Of a stretch of 55,861 bases of DNA, positions 43,243 through 52,175 are shown one piece after another. The DNA lies in NCBI GenBank assembly GCA_030432565.1, contig JAUIGV010000034.1, forward strand, positions 1 through 55,861, in the 5' to 3' direction. Source of the stretch: Verrucomicrobiia bacterium (GTDB lineage: Bacteria; Verrucomicrobiota; Verrucomicrobiia; Verrucomicrobiales; Akkermansiaceae). The position numbers and the translations under genes are program-made. Every line of letters starts with the position of its first letter. Position 1 is the stretch's first letter. The notes under the pieces are model-generated. The model had not been told where the DNA came from. It ran no database searches and worked only from the letters and a program-made list of their open reading frames with translations.

Positions 43243-45951
43243 ATGCCTGACAATATCAAGAACGACCGATATTTCGCGGAGGGATTCCGCGAACTCGACG
43301 AAAGCCTCGCCGAAACAACCGCAATGCTCGCCGATGCCCTTCCGCTCGACGCTGATCTCCGCTCGCTCGTCCCCTGGCAGGAAGGAAAACCCTTCCCGGA
43401 GGCCATCCCTGCGGGCGCCGAGCGTGAAGGCGCCCAACTCCTTTCCATCTGCTTCGAACTCCTCAATATTGTCGAAGAACGCGTCGCCTGGAAATTCCGC
43501 AGCGCCCGCCGGGCGTCCCACGGCGCTGAAGCCATCAAAGGGCTCTGGCCCTCCGTCATCAAACGCCTTTCCGACGCCGGACTCACCGAACAGGAAGTCA
43601 TTGCCACTCTCAAAAAAGTTCAGGTCGAGCCCGTCCTCACCGCCCACCCGACGGAAGCCAAGCGACCTTCCGTTCGCGTCAGGCACAAGGCCATTTACGA
43701 GGAACTCCGCAGTTTCGAATCCGCCAAGAATGATCCTCACTACGGTCGCCGGGTCGCTGATTCACTCCGGGCCGAACTCCAGACCCTTTGGTACACCGGC
43801 GAAATTTTTGTCCAGCGCCCCGCTGTCCAGGAAGAACTCCGCAACGCCCTTCCCTACCTCAGCGAGATCTTTCCCGAAGTCGTGATCCGCCTAGACCGCT
43901 CACTCGAACTTGCCTGGGAAGATGCCGGATGGAATGTCAAAAATCTTCGCAAGGAAAACGCCTATCCCAAGCTTCGCTTTTCAAACTGGATCGGAGGCGA
44001 CCGCGACGGACACCCCTTCGTCACTCCCGAGGTCACGAAGAACACCCTGGCCGAACTTCATGAGAATGCGGTGAAAATGCACCAGCGTCACCTGATGAAG
44101 GTGGCGGACAAGCTCACCCTCGCTCCCCCTTTTGCCAAAGTCCCCGCCCGCCTCAACGAAGCAATCCGGACCTATGCCGAAGAACTCGGCGATGCCGGAA
44201 CCAAAATTGTGAATCGCTATCATTTGGAGCCTTGGCAAACCTTCATCCGCCTCATCGTCGAGCGTTTCGAACAACGAAAATATGAGGTTACCGCTACCTA
44301 CCTCGCCGATCTCAACCTCATCCATGATACTCTTTGCGAAGCCAATGCATCCTTGACCGCCCACGAGTGGATCTTCCCTCTTATGCGCCTTGCCCAAGTC
44401 TTTGGACTCCACCTCGCTTCGCTTGATGTCCGCAACAACTCGGAAGCGCACGATGCCGCCGCCGCCCAGCTCTTCGCCAAGGTTGGCATTCCCGATGGCG
44501 AAAACTTCCCCACGTGGAGCGAAGAAAAACGCCGCGAATTCCTCGTCGCGGAACTCTCGAACCCACGGCCATTTTTGACACGTTACGAAGAGGCCGGAGA
44601 CGATGCCGATAACATCCTTGCCTACTTTCGTCTCCTCGCGACGCACCTGCGCAAGCGCGGTCCCGATTGCCTCGGCCAGCTCATCATCAGCATGACGCGC
44701 TCTGTCTCCGACATCCTTTTGGTTCAACTTCTCTGCCGCGAAGCCGGCCTTGCCAAACTCCACTCAAATGGAAAATGGCGCTCCCGTCTACCGGTCAGCC
44801 CACTCTTTGAAACCGGCGAAGACCTCGCTGCCGCCAGCACCATTCTCGCGGAATATCTTGCCATCATGGGGCCTCATCCCTCTGGCATGCAGCCTGCCAT
44901 GGTGGGCTACTCGGACTCCAACAAGGATGCGGGGGTCTTTGCCTCGCAATGGGGCATTTTCAAAGGACAGGAAGCAATGACCGCAGCCTGCCAAAAAGAA
45001 GGCGTCGTCCCGCAATTCTTCCACGGTCGGGGCGGAACCATCGGCCGCGGAGCCGGCCCCACCCGGTGGTTCCTCCGCGCTCTTCCCGACGGTGCCCTGG
45101 CCGGCCCCGTCCGCGTGACCGAGCAGGGCGAGGTCCTCCCTCGCAAATACGGTCACGAAGGAAACGCCCACTTCCACCTGGAACTTCTTACCGCCGGTGT
45201 GACCCGCGTCGTCGGACTCCGAAACGAACGCGCCAATCCAGTCGAGCAATGCCGGCAAAGCCTCAATGCCCTCTCCGCGGAATCGGACAAAGCTTACCGA
45301 AGACTTCTTGATGCCGATGATTTCATCAGCTTCTACCGCACCGCCACTCCCATTGACGCGCTCGAAACCGGCGTCTTTGGATCCCGTCCCTCGCGCCGCA
45401 CCGGCAAGAAGGCCTCCCTCAAAGATCTCCGCGCCATCCCCTGGGTCTTCTCCTGGACACAAGCCCGATTCTACCTGCCGGGCTGGTATGGGGTTGGCTC
45501 CGGTCTTGAGGCCATCGGGGAGGACGCTTACCAGAACATCAAGGACAATCTACCCAGGTTCGATTTCCTCCGCTACGTCTTCACCAATATCGAATCCTCC
45601 CTCGCTTCGGCAAACCCCGGAACGATGAAGCAATATTCCGCGCTCTGTCCGGACGAAGCGCTCCGCGAAAAAATTCTCGGCCAAATTCTCGCGGAGTACG
45701 ACAAAACCCGGAGATTGGTGCACGATCTTTTTGGAAAGGAATTCGATGCCCGCCGCCCCCGTATGGAGAAAACCCTCGCCGTTCGCGAAGTCCCCCTCAA
45801 GGTTCTCCATGACCAACAAGTGGAACTCCTCAAACGCTGGCGCGACGCCGGCAGCCCCATCGAAGCGGAGGATGGTCGGTTTCATCGCGATTTCCTGGCC
45901 CTCCAGCTGACCATTAACGCGATTTCATCAGGCCTCCGCGAAACCGGCTAA
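43243..45951 (+). CDS. ppc: Phosphoenolpyruvate carboxylase
   Basis: 902 residues, normal for the family. It carboxylates phosphoenolpyruvate to oxaloacetate with bicarbonate, filling the TCA cycle. Catalytic His in VLTAHPTEAKR (near residue 137), then GGDRDGHPFVTPEVT, LHLASLDVRNNSEAH, GYSDSNKDAG and the glycine-rich loop FHGRGGTIGRGAGP. The C-terminus ISSGLRETG corresponds to the usual I-x-x-G-x-x-x-T-G end. The ATG at 43243 gives MPDNIKNDRYF. No obvious regulator or partner is adjacent; the convergent WD40 gene starts its stop codon on the next base. Confidence 0.95.
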   Translation: MPDNIKNDRYFAEGFRELDESLAETTAMLADALPLDADLRSLVPWQEGKPFPEAIPAGAEREGAQLLSICFELLNIVEERVAWKFRSARRASHGAEAIKGLWPSVIKRLSDAGLTEQEVIATLKKVQVEPVLTAHPTEAKRPSVRVRHKAIYEELRSFESAKNDPHYGRRVADSLRAELQTLWYTGEIFVQRPAVQEELRNALPYLSEIFPEVVIRLDRSLELAWEDAGWNVKNLRKENAYPKLRFSNWIGGDRDGHPFVTPEVTKNTLAELHENAVKMHQRHLMKVADKLTLAPPFAKVPARLNEAIRTYAEELGDAGTKIVNRYHLEPWQTFIRLIVERFEQRKYEVTATYLADLNLIHDTLCEANASLTAHEWIFPLMRLAQVFGLHLASLDVRNNSEAHDAAAAQLFAKVGIPDGENFPTWSEEKRREFLVAELSNPRPFLTRYEEAGDDADNILAYFRLLATHLRKRGPDCLGQLIISMTRSVSDILLVQLLCREAGLAKLHSNGKWRSRLPVSPLFETGEDLAAASTILAEYLAIMGPHPSGMQPAMVGYSDSNKDAGVFASQWGIFKGQEAMTAACQKEGVVPQFFHGRGGTIGRGAGPTRWFLRALPDGALAGPVRVTEQGEVLPRKYGHEGNAHFHLELLTAGVTRVVGLRNERANPVEQCRQSLNALSAESDKAYRRLLDADDFISFYRTATPIDALETGVFGSRPSRRTGKKASLKDLRAIPWVFSWTQARFYLPGWYGVGSGLEAIGEDAYQNIKDNLPRFDFLRYVFTNIESSLASANPGTMKQYSALCPDEALREKILGQILAEYDKTRRLVHDLFGKEFDARRPRMEKTLAVREVPLKVLHDQQVELLKRWRDAGSPIEAEDGRFHRDFLALQLTINAISSGLRETG

Positions 45952-48027
45952 TCAATCCCGGATAACCTTGAACAAAGAATAGGTTCCATCGGCATTGACG
46001 GTCCCGAGGTGGCTGCCGTCCGGTGAAAAAGAGAGCTGCAGACAACCGTGTTGATTATCCAGGGTCTGCAGGATCTCAACCCCTTCCGACTCGTGATCGA
46101 CTTCGCCAACCAGGATCCGGGAGGCTCCTCGTCCGCCTAATTTGCCAACCCAAAACTCGCCAAGCGGATCAGTTGCCAGCACCCCAAGATCGTCCTTGAG
46201 AGAGGCAACTTTTTTGAAGGCATTTTGAGCAAGACTTCCCCGGATGGCATCTCGGACCCCGACAAGGCGAAGTTTCACTTCCGGGTCTTCAGTCTCCACC
46301 CCCTCAACAATGGGAATGACCGGCTTTCCAAATCCTGCGAGCGCCTCCATCGCTTCCTGCCTCTTCAAAAATTGATCGTCGGCAAGCTGATTGACCCACT
46401 TGAAAACCATTTCCTTATCGACTTTTTCCTCGACCTGAATCTTGGGGAGAATTCGCCCGAGAACCTCATTTGTGTCCGTTGACAGCACAAGTGAACGACC
46501 ATGGTCCAGATAAGCGATTCCTCTGGGTCGCTTGTTCACAAGCTTAAACATTGCTTGCTCTTCTCCGCCGGCCACCGACCAGGTTCTGACGGACCGATCG
46601 GACGAAAGCGTCACCAACTGCTCCCCGTCTTTCGACAAGGCCAATGCCACAACCTCATCCGTGTGTCCTTTAAAACTCCGGAGCCTTTTCCCACCTTCGA
46701 TTGCCCAGAGAGTGACCTGCTTGTTCTCGCCACCTGCGATCAATCGCTTTCCATAAGGAAGGAAAGCCAGACCATTGATACTCCCCTTGTCAGACATCAA
46801 TCCGACCACCTCAAACTCCTTGGTGTCGCGAACCTTAATCCGGCCGCGCTCACCGCCAACCGCAATGAACTCCCCATCGTTCGACAGCGCCATCGCGGTC
46901 ACGGCCTGGTTCTCGGTGAATTTACGATTGGCCTCGGGGTTTTCCCGATCCAAAACCTGCCACGAGGAACCATCGGAAACATAAACACGGGAACCGCCGG
47001 GACCGACCGCAACGTGATCATAATTATAATACTCCTCGGGATAGCCCAATCCGGGTTCGACCCGCTCACCGGTCTCGACGTTGTGAATATGTAAAATGGA
47101 GTCACCTCCCGAGATGATAAACTTGCTATCGTTGGTGAAAGTAATTGGCGTGTGGGAGTTGTCGGCGGTCTTAATCTTTCTGACCACCTTTCCGGTTTTG
47201 GGATGAAAGAGGTAGAGATTTCTGTCATCCGAAGTGGAGGCAATCAGTGAATTATCCGGGGCCCACGCCACGACTTCGCCTTCCTCACCCAGCTTTGTCT
47301 TCCAGACTTCCTCAAGAGTGACCGAGTCAAAGACCCGTGCGTAGCCACCATCACAAACCGCCACGAATTGCTTTTTATCAGGAGACGGAGTTAGGGTGAA
47401 GATGTCACCGTAGGCGGGCTTGTCCGTGATGGTCTTGAGGCACTTCCCTGTTTCAAGATCCCACTGCTTAATACTCTCATCTTCCGACCCGGTAATGAGC
47501 GTCTTGCCGTCATTCACCACGATCGCGGTATAAACGTCCTTGGTATGGCCGGAAAAGGTTCTCAGCTTTTTGCCCGTGCCTGTCTCCCACAAGACTGCCT
47601 TATTGTTCCCATCCGTCCCAACAAAAGTCTTTTCATCCGGAAGAACGGCGAGGCGATAGGCCGTTCCGGAGTGCTGGTATTTCTGCAGAACCTTGCCGGT
47701 TGCCACTTCAAATCGGAAAATATTCTTCGAGCTGCTGGCTGCGAGAAATTCCTTCCCCTTATTCAGAAATCGAATCCCCCACATGTCGCCACAACCCGGT
47801 GCGGTATATCGGCGCACCAATTTTCCCGATTTGATCTCCCAGAGGCGCACGCATTCGTCACGAGAAGAACTCAGGACATGAATGCCATCGGGATGGCAGA
47901 CAATCTCAGAGACAGATCCGGCATGCTGGAAGGAAGCAACTCCGGAGGTCTCCACCTCTTCCAGACTAATCGCTCCCAGCCAAGGAGAACCGAGCAACAA
48001 GAAGCAAACACACATAAAGACCTGCAT
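45952..48027 (-). CDS. Secreted WD40-repeat protein with HEAT-like insertion
   Basis: 691 residues from the ATG giving MQVFMCVCFLLLGSPWLGA, a signal peptide. At least ten WD40-type blades of the GH-x(n)-W-D/W-S kind fill residues 25-520, for example HPDGIHVLSSSRDECVRLWE, SGHTKDVYTAIVVNDG and GHTDEVVALALSKDGEQLV. Residues about 535-600 are different: FKWVNQLADDQFLKRQEAMEALAGFGKPVIP resembles the helical ARM/HEAT insert seen in many Planctomycetota and Verrucomicrobiota WD40 proteins. A last blade closes the protein. Function unknown; protein-protein scaffolding at the envelope is likely. Divergent from the sugar dehydrogenase. Confidence 0.9.
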   Translation of the reverse strand: MQVFMCVCFLLLGSPWLGAISLEEVETSGVASFQHAGSVSEIVCHPDGIHVLSSSRDECVRLWEIKSGKLVRRYTAPGCGDMWGIRFLNKGKEFLAASSSKNIFRFEVATGKVLQKYQHSGTAYRLAVLPDEKTFVGTDGNNKAVLWETGTGKKLRTFSGHTKDVYTAIVVNDGKTLITGSEDESIKQWDLETGKCLKTITDKPAYGDIFTLTPSPDKKQFVAVCDGGYARVFDSVTLEEVWKTKLGEEGEVVAWAPDNSLIASTSDDRNLYLFHPKTGKVVRKIKTADNSHTPITFTNDSKFIISGGDSILHIHNVETGERVEPGLGYPEEYYNYDHVAVGPGGSRVYVSDGSSWQVLDRENPEANRKFTENQAVTAMALSNDGEFIAVGGERGRIKVRDTKEFEVVGLMSDKGSINGLAFLPYGKRLIAGGENKQVTLWAIEGGKRLRSFKGHTDEVVALALSKDGEQLVTLSSDRSVRTWSVAGGEEQAMFKLVNKRPRGIAYLDHGRSLVLSTDTNEVLGRILPKIQVEEKVDKEMVFKWVNQLADDQFLKRQEAMEALAGFGKPVIPIVEGVETEDPEVKLRLVGVRDAIRGSLAQNAFKKVASLKDDLGVLATDPLGEFWVGKLGGRGASRILVGEVDHESEGVEILQTLDNQHGCLQLSFSPDGSHLGTVNADGTYSLFKVIRD

Positions 48028-48069
48028 GCTTTCCAAATACCGTTTATTGCCCCGTTGAACCAGCATTCA

Positions 48070-48084
48070 TTGCCAATTTGGCAA
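48070..48084. promoter_or_regulatory. 15-base palindrome in a divergent intergenic region
   Basis: TTGCCAATTTGGCAA is a perfect inverted repeat with seven-base arms and one central base. It lies midway in the 105-base gap between the divergent WD40 and sugar-dehydrogenase genes, where an operator serving both would sit. No regulator gene adjoins it and no other copy was noticed in the window. Confidence 0.45.
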
Positions 48085-48132
48085 CCCCGCCAAGCTTGCA
48101 CTCGACATCAATCCCCGTCATTCTTCCCCCCC

Positions 48133-49776
48133 ATGAGACGCTTAGCTTCATTTCTCATTTCTTTGAGTTTGCCCCTCGCCTCGGCAGAAGTCCCCGCCGA
48201 TGAGCATTTTAGAGTGGACACGATTGCCGGTGGTTTTGTCGACGCCATGGAGATCGCGGTCACTCCGGGAGGGCTCGTTTTTGTCATCGAGCGCACCGGA
48301 GCGGTCAAATTAATCAACCCCAAAACCAGCGGGGTGAAGGTGGTCGCAATGATCCCGGTCGAGGTGAGAAAGAAAGAATTTGCGAGGGAATGCGGACTTC
48401 TTGGGATTACCCTCGACCCCAACTATGCTCAAAACAAGTGGGTCTATCTTTACTACTCGGTCAAAGAGAATCCCGTCCACCGTCTCGCCCGATTTACCCA
48501 CGCAGGGGGGCAGCTTGGTGATGAGAGAACCTTGCTTGAAGTCCCGCACGATCGCGAAAACGCCACCTGCCACGAAGGCGGCTCCCTCGCCTTTGGCCCC
48601 GATGGCTGCCTCTACCTCTCCACCGGTGACAATACCTGTCCGTTCAAATCAAATGGCTCCGCTCCCATCGACGAGGGACATGACCGCAAGTGGTATGACG
48701 CCCAGCGCACCGCCGCCAACACCAACGACCTTCGCGGGAAGATCCTCCGCATTAAACCATCGGCTAATGGCAGCTACACCATTCCCGAAGGAAACCTTTT
48801 CCCGAAAGGAACCGCGAAAACCCGTCCCGAAATTTATGTCATGGGTTGCCGCAATCCCTACCGGATCTCCATCGACCAAAAGAGCAACTACCTCTACTGG
48901 GGAAAAGTGGGACCCGATGCCGGCCGGGACTCGGATCGTGGCCCGCGCGGTTATGATGAAATCAACCAAGCCCGCAAGCCCGGCAACTTCGGCTGGCCCT
49001 ACTTCAGCGCCGATAACAAACCCTATGCCGACTACGACTTTGTGACTAAAAAGACCGGTGCAAAGTTCAACCCCGGGAAGCCGGTCAACACCTCGGTCAA
49101 CAACACGGGCCTCACCGAACTGCCCCCCGCCCAGCCTGCTTTTTGGCACTACCCCAGAGCCTCTGCCTGCGCCGGACCGGTTTTTCACGCCGACCTGTTC
49201 CCGGAAAACCAGGGAGGCCTTCCTCCACAACTCGACGGATGCCTCATTGCCTACGACTGGACCACCACCCGCATTCGCTTGATCAAACTCGATGACAAAG
49301 GAGACATCGAATGGAATAAGCCATGGCTCGGAAAATATCGCTTCGTGCACCCCGGAGACATGGCCATGGGGCCCAAAGGCGAGCTCTTCATTCTCGAATA
49401 CGGTTCCGCCTGGTACGATGGCAAGGATGGTAAACTCAAGCGGGTCACTTACTCCGAGACCCCGCAGGTCATTCCCATCACACCCAACGACCCGCGAATG
49501 AAAGGACTCCCCGGGGACCATCCGGGCACCAAACTCATCGCCGAGACCACCTGCCTGGCCTGTCACAACACCACTCAAAAATCAATTGGCCCCACTTACC
49601 GTGATGTCGCCAAAAAATACGCCGGGGATTCGCAAGCCATTGAGATGCTGGCAAACAAGGTTATCAAGGGCGGTGTCGGAATCTGGGGCGAGCAACCCAT
49701 GCCTCCCCACCCCCAGCACAATATTGAAGAAACCCGACAGATGGTGGAAGCCATTCTCAAAGTCCGGAAAAAGTGA
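48133..49776 (+). CDS. Glucose/sorbosone dehydrogenase-type protein fused to cytochrome c
   Basis: 547 residues from the ATG giving MRRLASFLISLSLPLASA, a signal peptide; the longer open frame upstream is antisense to the WD40 gene. Residues about 25-440 form a GSDH/sorbosone dehydrogenase propeller (LLGITLDPNYAQNKWVYLYYS, EGGSLAFGPDGCLYLSTGDN, LRGKILRIKP, GCRNPYRISIDQ, KPGNFGWPYF). The C-terminus is a class I cytochrome c with CLACH (near 475-479) and a candidate axial Met in EQPMPPHPQ. Substrate oxidation on the propeller with electrons passed to the attached heme is the likely scheme; PQQ dependence is probable but not provable. Its TGA overlaps the GTG of the next gene. Confidence 0.9.
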   Translation: MRRLASFLISLSLPLASAEVPADEHFRVDTIAGGFVDAMEIAVTPGGLVFVIERTGAVKLINPKTSGVKVVAMIPVEVRKKEFARECGLLGITLDPNYAQNKWVYLYYSVKENPVHRLARFTHAGGQLGDERTLLEVPHDRENATCHEGGSLAFGPDGCLYLSTGDNTCPFKSNGSAPIDEGHDRKWYDAQRTAANTNDLRGKILRIKPSANGSYTIPEGNLFPKGTAKTRPEIYVMGCRNPYRISIDQKSNYLYWGKVGPDAGRDSDRGPRGYDEINQARKPGNFGWPYFSADNKPYADYDFVTKKTGAKFNPGKPVNTSVNNTGLTELPPAQPAFWHYPRASACAGPVFHADLFPENQGGLPPQLDGCLIAYDWTTTRIRLIKLDDKGDIEWNKPWLGKYRFVHPGDMAMGPKGELFILEYGSAWYDGKDGKLKRVTYSETPQVIPITPNDPRMKGLPGDHPGTKLIAETTCLACHNTTQKSIGPTYRDVAKKYAGDSQAIEMLANKVIKGGVGIWGEQPMPPHPQHNIEETRQMVEAILKVRKK

Positions 49777-50408
49777 CCATCATTCACCAGGACGATCACA
49801 TTGTTGTCGTCGATAAACCAAGCGGTTTACTCTCGGTGCCCGGACGCGGACCTGAGAAAATTGACTCGGTCGCTCATCGCATTCGCAGCAGCATTCCGGA
49901 GTGCATTGACCAACCCGCAGTCCATCGACTCGATATGGACACGTCGGGACTACTCGTCCTGGCCCTCAACAAGGAGGCTCACCGAAACCTTTCGAAGCAA
50001 TTTCAAGACAGACTCACCGGGAAGGAATACTTTGCCCTGCTCGACGGAAATCTCGCGGAGGACCTCGGCAAAAGTGGTACGATCACCCTACCCTTCCGTC
50101 TCGATATCGACAACCGCCCATACCAAATTTATGACGAGATTCATGGAAAAATGGGCACCACCCATTGGCGCCGTATCTCCGTTGAGAATGGAATCACGCG
50201 AATGCATTTTCAGCCGGTTACCGGCAGAACCCATCAACTCCGGGTCCACTCGGCCCACCCGAAAGGTCTGGGTCTTCCCATTCTCGACGATCCCCTTTAC
50301 GGCAACGGCGCCGACCCCGGAAAAATGAAACTCCATGCCGCAAAACTCTCCTTCGATCATCCCTTCACCGGCGAGAGACTGACCTTCACCTCACCAGCCC
50401 CTTTTTAA
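49773..50408 (+). CDS. RluA-family pseudouridine synthase, short form
   Basis: 211 residues, starting at a GTG that overlaps the dehydrogenase stop (GTGA), an arrangement that couples translation of two unrelated functions. Catalytic motif HRLDMDTSGLLVLA with the invariant Asp. VVDKPSGLLSVPG before it and GRTHQLRVHSAHPKGLGLPILDDPLYG after it are standard for RluA/RsuA enzymes. There is no S4 domain, so it resembles the short RluA type acting on tRNA or 23S rRNA. The next gene begins 4 bases after it. Confidence 0.93.
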   Translation: MTIIHQDDHIVVVDKPSGLLSVPGRGPEKIDSVAHRIRSSIPECIDQPAVHRLDMDTSGLLVLALNKEAHRNLSKQFQDRLTGKEYFALLDGNLAEDLGKSGTITLPFRLDIDNRPYQIYDEIHGKMGTTHWRRISVENGITRMHFQPVTGRTHQLRVHSAHPKGLGLPILDDPLYGNGADPGKMKLHAAKLSFDHPFTGERLTFTSPAPF

Positions 50409-50412
50409 ACCG

Positions 50413-50835
50413 ATGCCCTTCGAACTCCACCCACGCCTCAGCAAGAGCTGCCACCTGATTGGAAAATCCGGAGGCTGCCAGATCCTCCTGAAGGACAATG
50501 CCGCTTTCCCCTGGATCCTCATCGTTCCAGAAGTAGACGAAGGAATCGAGGACCTCCATCAACTTTCCGCGGCCCAATTCACCGAAGTGGTCTTTCTCAT
50601 CCGCCAGGTTTCCGGGTTCATGAGCGACTACTTCCAGCCGGAAAAACTCAACGTGGCCTGCATCGGGAATCAAGTCCGCCAGATGCATATCCACCTCGTG
50701 GGCCGGTCAAGTGATGATCCGGCCTGGCCGGAAACCGTTTGGGCTTCGGAAATCAAGCCGAAATACGACAAGGATGAGATCATCGAGATTTGCGTCCGGG
50801 CCCGAATCGACCTCGACCTTAGTGAACCAACCTGA
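50413..50835 (+). CDS. HIT-family nucleotide-binding protein
   Basis: 140 residues. The HIT motif is present as QMHIHLVGR, with Gln in place of the first His; this QxHxH form is common in this bacterial HIT subgroup, and the catalytic His is kept. The upstream strand WILIVPEVDEGIEDLHQL is also typical. It probably hydrolyses or binds a dinucleotide or nucleotide conjugate. It starts 4 bases after the RluA-type gene. Its last 17 bases overlap the end of the convergent trkA gene, so the two transcripts are complementary at their 3' ends. Confidence 0.92.
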   Translation: MPFELHPRLSKSCHLIGKSGGCQILLKDNAAFPWILIVPEVDEGIEDLHQLSAAQFTEVVFLIRQVSGFMSDYFQPEKLNVACIGNQVRQMHIHLVGRSSDDPAWPETVWASEIKPKYDKDEIIEICVRARIDLDLSEPT

Positions 50836-52165
50836 GGAATTTTTTCTCAGCCTTGTTGGCAACCATCGCAAAAATCTGGTCACCTGCCTCAAGAACCGCA
50901 TCGGCCCCTGGGACAATCGCTTGCAAGCCCTTGAGCAAGCCAACCAGGACACATCCATCAGGCCACTTGAGATCAGCCACTGTTTTTCCATCCGCCTTTG
51001 CCCCCTTTGCGACATGGGTCTGCAGAACGATGCCATTTCCAAGTTTTCGAACGATATGAAATTTGTCGGTCGTGATGTAGCGTGAAATTTCTTTTCGCGA
51101 AGCCTCCCGCGGACTCACCGCCGCAACCACGCCGAAGTGGCGGCCGGACGAACTGATCGCCTTCGCGTAGTCGGCCCGGTGAATCAAGGTGAGGCAATTC
51201 TGCGCGCCAAGATTATGGGCCTGCAAACAAGTCATGACATTGTCCTCGTCACTGCTGCTGGTCGCGACAAAAAAGTCGGCCTCTCCCACCTGCTCCTCCT
51301 CCAACTCTGCAACGGAAGTCGCATCCGCGTTGATCACCGTCGTGTTCGAAAGGCGGTCGGTGAGCTCCTGGGCAAGTTCGGGATCGCGCTCAAAAATGCG
51401 GACGCGGCAATTCCAGCTCTCCAACATTTGCGCGAGCGAAAACCCATATTCGCCTCCGCCAAAAATGACCACACGCGGACCATCCTTCAAATGAATCTCT
51501 TTTTGCAACCGCCCCACAAGCTGTCGAAGTTTATGGGGCGCTCCAAACACCGTTACGATATCACCCCCTTGCAATACCGTATCAGCATTGGCAACCTCGT
51601 GGGAACCATCCCGACTCACGAGAGCCACACGCGTATTGGCCGGGAACTTGAGAGACTTCAGCGGTTCACCAATCGCATCGCTCTTGTTACTCACCCGCAC
51701 CTGTTGAAGCTCGATCCTTCCGCGCGCAATCTCCTCAACCACCAATGAATCAGGATTTCGGATAAATTTTGCCAGCTCAATCGCGGCCAGCCTCTCGGAA
51801 CTAAAGATGTGATCGATGCCAAAGTGCCCCCGAAAATCAAACAACCACTCTTCACGCTGCAGTCCCGGATGAACCCGACTGATCACGCGCTCCACCCCCA
51901 TCGACTTCACCATCGATGCACTCATTAAATTGACCGAATTCTCACTCGTGAGCGCCAGGAACAATTCGCAGTCACCGATATTGGCCTCAGCGAGCGTATT
52001 CACACTCGAGCCATCACCAACGACGACCTTGCCCTCGATCTCGCTCTGGAGTTCGGCGGCATGAACCGCATCGCTTTCGATCACCGAAACGGCGTGCTCT
52101 TGGCGCGACAATTCAATGGCAAGGTGACGACCAATCTCTCCGGCTCCAACAATGATAATGTTCAT
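50819..52165 (-). CDS. trkA: Trk system potassium uptake protein TrkA
   Basis: 448 residues, the usual tandem RCK arrangement. The first NAD-binding domain starts at the N-terminus (MNIIIVGAGEIGRHLAIEL, acidic residue in VIESD), and the second at about residue 231 (VIFGGGEYGFSLAQML, then IFERDPELAQEL). Each is followed by a TrkA-C domain. It gates a TrkH/TrkG potassium channel, which is not in the window. It starts 10 bases after the phoH stop, so phoH-trkA are probably one transcript. Its end overlaps the convergent HIT gene by 17 bases. Confidence 0.94.
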   Translation of the reverse strand: MNIIIVGAGEIGRHLAIELSRQEHAVSVIESDAVHAAELQSEIEGKVVVGDGSSVNTLAEANIGDCELFLALTSENSVNLMSASMVKSMGVERVISRVHPGLQREEWLFDFRGHFGIDHIFSSERLAAIELAKFIRNPDSLVVEEIARGRIELQQVRVSNKSDAIGEPLKSLKFPANTRVALVSRDGSHEVANADTVLQGGDIVTVFGAPHKLRQLVGRLQKEIHLKDGPRVVIFGGGEYGFSLAQMLESWNCRVRIFERDPELAQELTDRLSNTTVINADATSVAELEEEQVGEADFFVATSSSDEDNVMTCLQAHNLGAQNCLTLIHRADYAKAISSSGRHFGVVAAVSPREASRKEISRYITTDKFHIVRKLGNGIVLQTHVAKGAKADGKTVADLKWPDGCVLVGLLKGLQAIVPGADAVLEAGDQIFAMVANKAEKKFLRLVH

Positions 52166-52175
52166 GGATCAATGA

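Noticed and set aside
43981-44763. Minus-strand open frame inside ppc
   Set aside because: It lies wholly opposite the catalytic region of ppc and has no recognisable protein features.
47545-48132. Upstream extension of the sugar dehydrogenase reading frame
   Set aside because: It runs antisense to the WD40 gene, lacks a signal peptide and would bury the clear signal at 48133.
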